Under the pieces are notes generated by a model. It was given only the letters and a program-made list of their open reading frames with translations, searched no databases and was not told the DNA's origin. From the NCBI GenBank assembly GCA_945866165.1, contig CAMBGO010000090.1:1-8446 (forward strand): a stretch of 8,446 nucleotides of DNA, written 5' to 3'. The first letter of the stretch is position 1. Each line of letters starts with the position of its first letter. Positions 5,861 to 8,446 of the stretch are shown one piece after another. The DNA is from Chitinophaga pinensis. Lineage in GTDB: Bacteria > Bacteroidota > Bacteroidia > Chitinophagales > Chitinophagaceae. A program made the position numbers and the translations under genes.

Positions 5861-7108
5861 ATGAGGAAAACCATTGAAATTCTTTGGACTACTTTCAAGC
5901 TGGCACTACAGGAGCTGGGAAAGAACAAGATGAGGACTTTTTTATCTCTTTTTGGAGTTACAATTGGAATTTTTTGCATCATCGGGGTACTGTCTACTGT
6001 TAGCAGCCTCGAAAAAAATATTCAGGATGGTATTAAATCCCTTGGTAACAATACCATCTACATTGACAAATGGGATTATCAAGGTGGGGCAGATTATCCG
6101 TGGTGGAAATTTGTAAATAGACCAAGCCCTAAACTCAATGAAATCGAATTGATTAAAAACAAGATCAGTGCTAACATAAACATTGTTTTCAATTTTACTA
6201 CTCAATCCTTCATCCAATATGACAACGACAAATTAGATGGGATTAATTACCATGGCGTCACAGATGAATTTGATAAAATACAGCCTATAGAAATCCAATA
6301 TGGTCGCTACCTAAATCAAATGGAATTTGATTATGGCACAAATAGCATCGTCATTGGATATGATAATGCAGAAAAATTGTTTGGAAGCGCAGAGAAAGCT
6401 GTCGGAAAAATTGTTGACTTGAGAAATAAAAAAGCCGTGATTGTAGGCGTGATTAAAAAACAAGGTAAAAGTTTTATTGAAGGCTGGCAATTTGATCAAA
6501 GCATTTTACTATCCTATGGATTCATGAAACAAATGCTCTTTAATGAACGTTGGAATAATCCTAAGATCATTGTAAAGGGTCCGGAAAACATGAGCTCTGA
6601 AGCATTAAAGGATGAATTAAAAGGGGCTATGAGGTCCATAAGAAGACTTGGTCCCGTTGAAGACGATGATTTCTCATTGAATGCCATCAGCGATTTCAGC
6701 AAATCGGCAAGTTCCTTATTTGCAAATGTAAATCTAGGTGGATGGATGATTGGATTGCTCAGTCTCATCGTTGGCGCATTTGGTATTGCAAATATCATGT
6801 TCGTAACGGTTAGGGAAAGAACTCCGATCATTGGATTAAAAAAAGCCATTGGTGCAAAAAAAAGAACCATCCTCATGGAATTCCTTTTAGAAAGTGCCAT
6901 GATCTGTGTTATAGGTGGAATAATTGGAATAATACTTGTAGTGGTAATGGCAAAATTATTATCCACGGTATTCGACTTTCCCGTCTTTGTTTCTGGTAAT
7001 ATATTAACGTTAGCCATTTCTATTTGTGTTAGTATTGGAATATTAGCAGGCATTATACCTGCAATGATTGCTGCAAGGATGGATCCAGTAGTTGCAATTA
7101 GATCATAA
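5861..7108 (+). CDS. ABC transporter permease, MacB/FtsX type
   Basis: A 415-residue inner-membrane protein with the MacB layout. TM1 is at about 27-48, in the typical NKMRTFLSLFGVTIGIF setting. A large periplasmic MacB_PCD-type domain spans about 50-285, and a C-terminal FtsX domain has three membrane segments near 292-316, 345-366 and 380-403. Between TM2 and TM3 lies the cytoplasmic coupling segment ERTPIIGLKKAIGAKKRTI (319-337), and the end ARMDPVVAIRS is typical of the family. Such permeases do not form a classical channel; they transmit ATP-driven movement to the periplasm, for example for efflux of lipoproteins, peptides or macrolides. The ATPase and membrane-fusion partners are not adjacent, so the substrate is unknown. 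The start is fixed by an in-frame TAA 12 bp upstream and by the expected N-terminus. tsaD follows after 70 bp. Confidence 0.92.
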   Translation: MRKTIEILWTTFKLALQELGKNKMRTFLSLFGVTIGIFCIIGVLSTVSSLEKNIQDGIKSLGNNTIYIDKWDYQGGADYPWWKFVNRPSPKLNEIELIKNKISANINIVFNFTTQSFIQYDNDKLDGINYHGVTDEFDKIQPIEIQYGRYLNQMEFDYGTNSIVIGYDNAEKLFGSAEKAVGKIVDLRNKKAVIVGVIKKQGKSFIEGWQFDQSILLSYGFMKQMLFNERWNNPKIIVKGPENMSSEALKDELKGAMRSIRRLGPVEDDDFSLNAISDFSKSASSLFANVNLGGWMIGLLSLIVGAFGIANIMFVTVRERTPIIGLKKAIGAKKRTILMEFLLESAMICVIGGIIGIILVVVMAKLLSTVFDFPVFVSGNILTLAISICVSIGILAGIIPAMIAARMDPVVAIRS

Positions 7109-7166
7109 TATAAACCAACTAACAGACAGTCCATCAATACGCTAATTTTTTCTTGGCGTCAACCCT

Positions 7167-7174
7167 TAACTTCG
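7167..7174 (+). promoter_or_regulatory. Candidate -7 box of tsaD, 4 bp before the ATG
   Basis: TAACTTCG matches TAnnTTTG in all fixed positions but one (C for the third T) and ends 4 bp before the tsaD ATG, the same geometry as upstream of the permease gene. Its TAA is also an in-frame stop. TTG at 7153-7155 is only 11 bp away, too close for a -33 element. Confidence is limited by the mismatch. Confidence 0.38.
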
Positions 7175-7178
7175 TTCA

Positions 7179-8192
7179 ATGGATGGCAACATTTATATAC
7201 TAGGCATTGAGTCGTCATGTGATGAAACTGCTGCATCCATTTGTAAGGATGGAGAAATTCTTTCAAACGTTATTGCATCTCAATCCATTCACGCTGAATA
7301 TGGTGGCGTTGTTCCAGAATTGGCCAGCAGGGCCCATATGCAAAACATCGTTCCGGTGGTTGATAAAGCCATCAAAGAAGCGGGTATAGAGCTATCATCA
7401 CTTAATGGTATTGCCTTTACACAATCGCCAGGACTTATCGGCGCATTGTTAGTGGGAGCTGGATTTGCTAAGTCTCTTGCAATGTCTTTAAAAATACCCC
7501 TTCTCGCCGTTCATCATATGCAAGCACATGTGCTTTCAAATTTAATTGAAGATCCAATACCAAGCTTTCCTTTTCTCTGTTTAACAATCAGTGGAGGCCA
7601 TACCCAAATTGTGCTTTGCAAGAGTCCGCTTTCAATGGAAATTCTTGGAGAAACCATTGATGATGCAGCTGGTGAGGCGTTCGACAAAACAGCAAAAATG
7701 CTTGGACTACCCTATCCGGGAGGACCCCTCGTAGATGAATATGCACAGCATGGCGATCCAAGTCGCTTCCATTACCCTGAACCTCAAATTGATGACCTTA
7801 ACTTTAGTTTCAGTGGCGTCAAAACATCGGTACTTTATTTTCTTCAAAAACAGAAAAAAGAGGACCCTGACTTTGTTGGAAAAAATATGCATGACATTTG
7901 CGCCTCCATTCAATACACTATCATCAATATATTATTGAACAAGTTAAAAAAGGCAAGTGTTAAAACTGGCGTAAAAAATATTTGCATAGCAGGCGGCGTT
8001 GCAGCAAACAAAGGACTTAGAAATGCATTGCAAGATCATGCAAAAAAATACCACTGGAATATACATATACCCTCTCTGCAATACTGTACCGACAATGCCG
8101 CCATGATTTCAATAACAGGATATTATAAACTTATCGAGGGCATTGAAAGCCCTTTAAATATTTCAGCAAGTGCCCGTGCTACTTGGCATTAA
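7179..8192 (+). CDS. tsaD: tRNA N6-adenosine threonylcarbamoyltransferase TsaD
   Basis: TsaD transfers the threonylcarbamoyl group from threonylcarbamoyl-AMP to A37 of tRNAs reading ANN codons, making t6A, with TsaB and TsaE as partners. The 337-residue length equals that of bacterial TsaD. Its ASKHA fold is visible: ILGIESSCDETAAS at 7-20, the signature GGVVPELASRAH at 42-53, metal ligands in HHMQAH (His113 and His117), ISGGHTQI at 137-144, DDAAGEAFDKTAKMLGLPYP at 161-180, FSFSGVKT at 209-216, and GGVAANKGLR at 272-281 followed by CTDNAAMI at 303-310 with the third metal ligand Asp305. All key residues are present. The start is fixed by an in-frame TAA 12 bp upstream and by the family N-terminus. 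A trmN6-like gene follows 9 bp later, so the two are probably co-transcribed. Confidence 0.97.
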   Translation: MDGNIYILGIESSCDETAASICKDGEILSNVIASQSIHAEYGGVVPELASRAHMQNIVPVVDKAIKEAGIELSSLNGIAFTQSPGLIGALLVGAGFAKSLAMSLKIPLLAVHHMQAHVLSNLIEDPIPSFPFLCLTISGGHTQIVLCKSPLSMEILGETIDDAAGEAFDKTAKMLGLPYPGGPLVDEYAQHGDPSRFHYPEPQIDDLNFSFSGVKTSVLYFLQKQKKEDPDFVGKNMHDICASIQYTIINILLNKLKKASVKTGVKNICIAGGVAANKGLRNALQDHAKKYHWNIHIPSLQYCTDNAAMISITGYYKLIEGIESPLNISASARATWH

Positions 8193-8201
8193 AACCTCAA
8201 C

Positions 8202-8446
8202 ATGGGAAATGTTTTTTTCCAATTCAAGCAATTCAAGGTAGTACAATCGCGTTGTGCCATGAAAGTAACCACCGACTCATGTTTGTTTGGAGCGTGGGCG
8301 GCAAGTATATCAGACCATGCAGAAACAATACTCGATATTGGTGCAGGTACAGGCCTACTGGGAATGATGCTTGCTCAAGAGCATGATACAAAAATTGAAG
8401 CCATAGAAATTGAATCAGGCTGTTTTGAACAGCTTAAAGAAAATAT
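8202..8446 (+). CDS. trmN6: tRNA1(Val) (adenine37-N6)-methyltransferase TrmN6-like, 3' partial
   Basis: The frame runs from ATG at 8202 off the window end, giving 81 residues. The N-terminus FQFKQFKVVQSRCAMKVTTD (6-25) followed by LFGAWA (28-33) is characteristic of the TrmN6/YfiC family, whose E. coli member N6-methylates A37 of tRNA1(Val). SAM motif I ILDIGAGTGLLGMMLAQ is at 43-59 and the acidic strand AIEIE at 67-71. The catalytic NPPY-type motif must lie beyond the window and is not seen. The start is 9 bp after the tsaD stop, with no Shine-Dalgarno. An out-of-frame open frame on the same strand (8183-8386) has no family similarity. A related small N6-adenine or RNA methyltransferase is the alternative. 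Confidence 0.87.
   Translation, partial: MGNVFFQFKQFKVVQSRCAMKVTTDSCLFGAWAASISDHAETILDIGAGTGLLGMMLAQEHDTKIEAIEIESGCFEQLKEN

Noticed and set aside
6514..7137. Open frame of 207 codons on the minus strand
   Set aside because: It is antisense to the C-terminal half of the ABC permease; the translation resembles no family known to me and the + strand gene is clearly real.
7139..7159. ACGC / GCGT pair around a T run after the permease gene, as a terminator
   Set aside because: The stem is only 4 bp and the T run is in the loop instead of after the stem.
8183..8386. 67-codon open frame on the + strand at the end of tsaD
   Set aside because: It is out of frame with the trmN6-like reading frame, which shows clear family motifs over the same bases.
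1..8446. Previously undescribed defence, mobile or RNA-based system
   Set aside because: All substantial reading frames belong to recognisable families, and there are no spacer-repeat arrays, reverse transcriptases, recombinases, toxin-antitoxin pairs or large unexplained intergenic regions; the longest gap without a gene is 189 bp (5672-5860).

Overview
The window reads as a chromosome segment of a low-GC member of the Bacteroidota (Bacteroidetes), perhaps near the Chitinophagales or Sphingobacteriales. The evidence is: sequences matching the Bacteroidetes -7 promoter element TAnnTTTG just upstream of several starts; almost no Shine-Dalgarno sequences, with A-rich leaders instead; and a futalosine-pathway menaquinone gene (mqnA) among housekeeping genes. 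The family placement is inference, because no rRNA or other phylogenetic marker is present.

Left part (1-1856, + strand): the end of what looks like a surface-polysaccharide cluster. It holds the C-terminal end of a probable glycosyltransferase (1-180), a class I SAM methyltransferase (170-1018) that overlaps it, and an FkbM-family methyltransferase (1035-1856). The genes are tightly packed, and this part looks more A+T rich than the rest.

Middle part (1846-5671): housekeeping genes. mqnA (- strand, GTG start) meets the FkbM gene tail to tail with an 11-bp overlap, and diverges from purB (+). Their 48-bp intergenic region carries two -7-like boxes that face each other. purB and prfC (-) converge on a 14-bp-unit repeat element that folds into a long imperfect hairpin, and both genes use TAA stops belonging to the repeat's TAAGAC motif.

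Right part (5849-8446, + strand): a MacB/FtsX-type ABC transporter permease without an adjacent ATPase, then tsaD (tRNA t6A37 synthesis) and, 9 bp on, the 5' part of a TrmN6-type tRNA m6A37 methyltransferase cut by the window edge. The permease and tsaD both have a TAACTTTG-like box ending 4 bp before the ATG, which predicts leaderless or nearly leaderless mRNAs.

I see no CRISPR array, tRNA or rRNA gene, insertion sequence, phage gene, toxin-antitoxin pair or clear new defence system. The best observations are structural: the repeat at the purB/prfC junction, the promoter arrangements, and the pairing of two enzymes acting on tRNA position 37.
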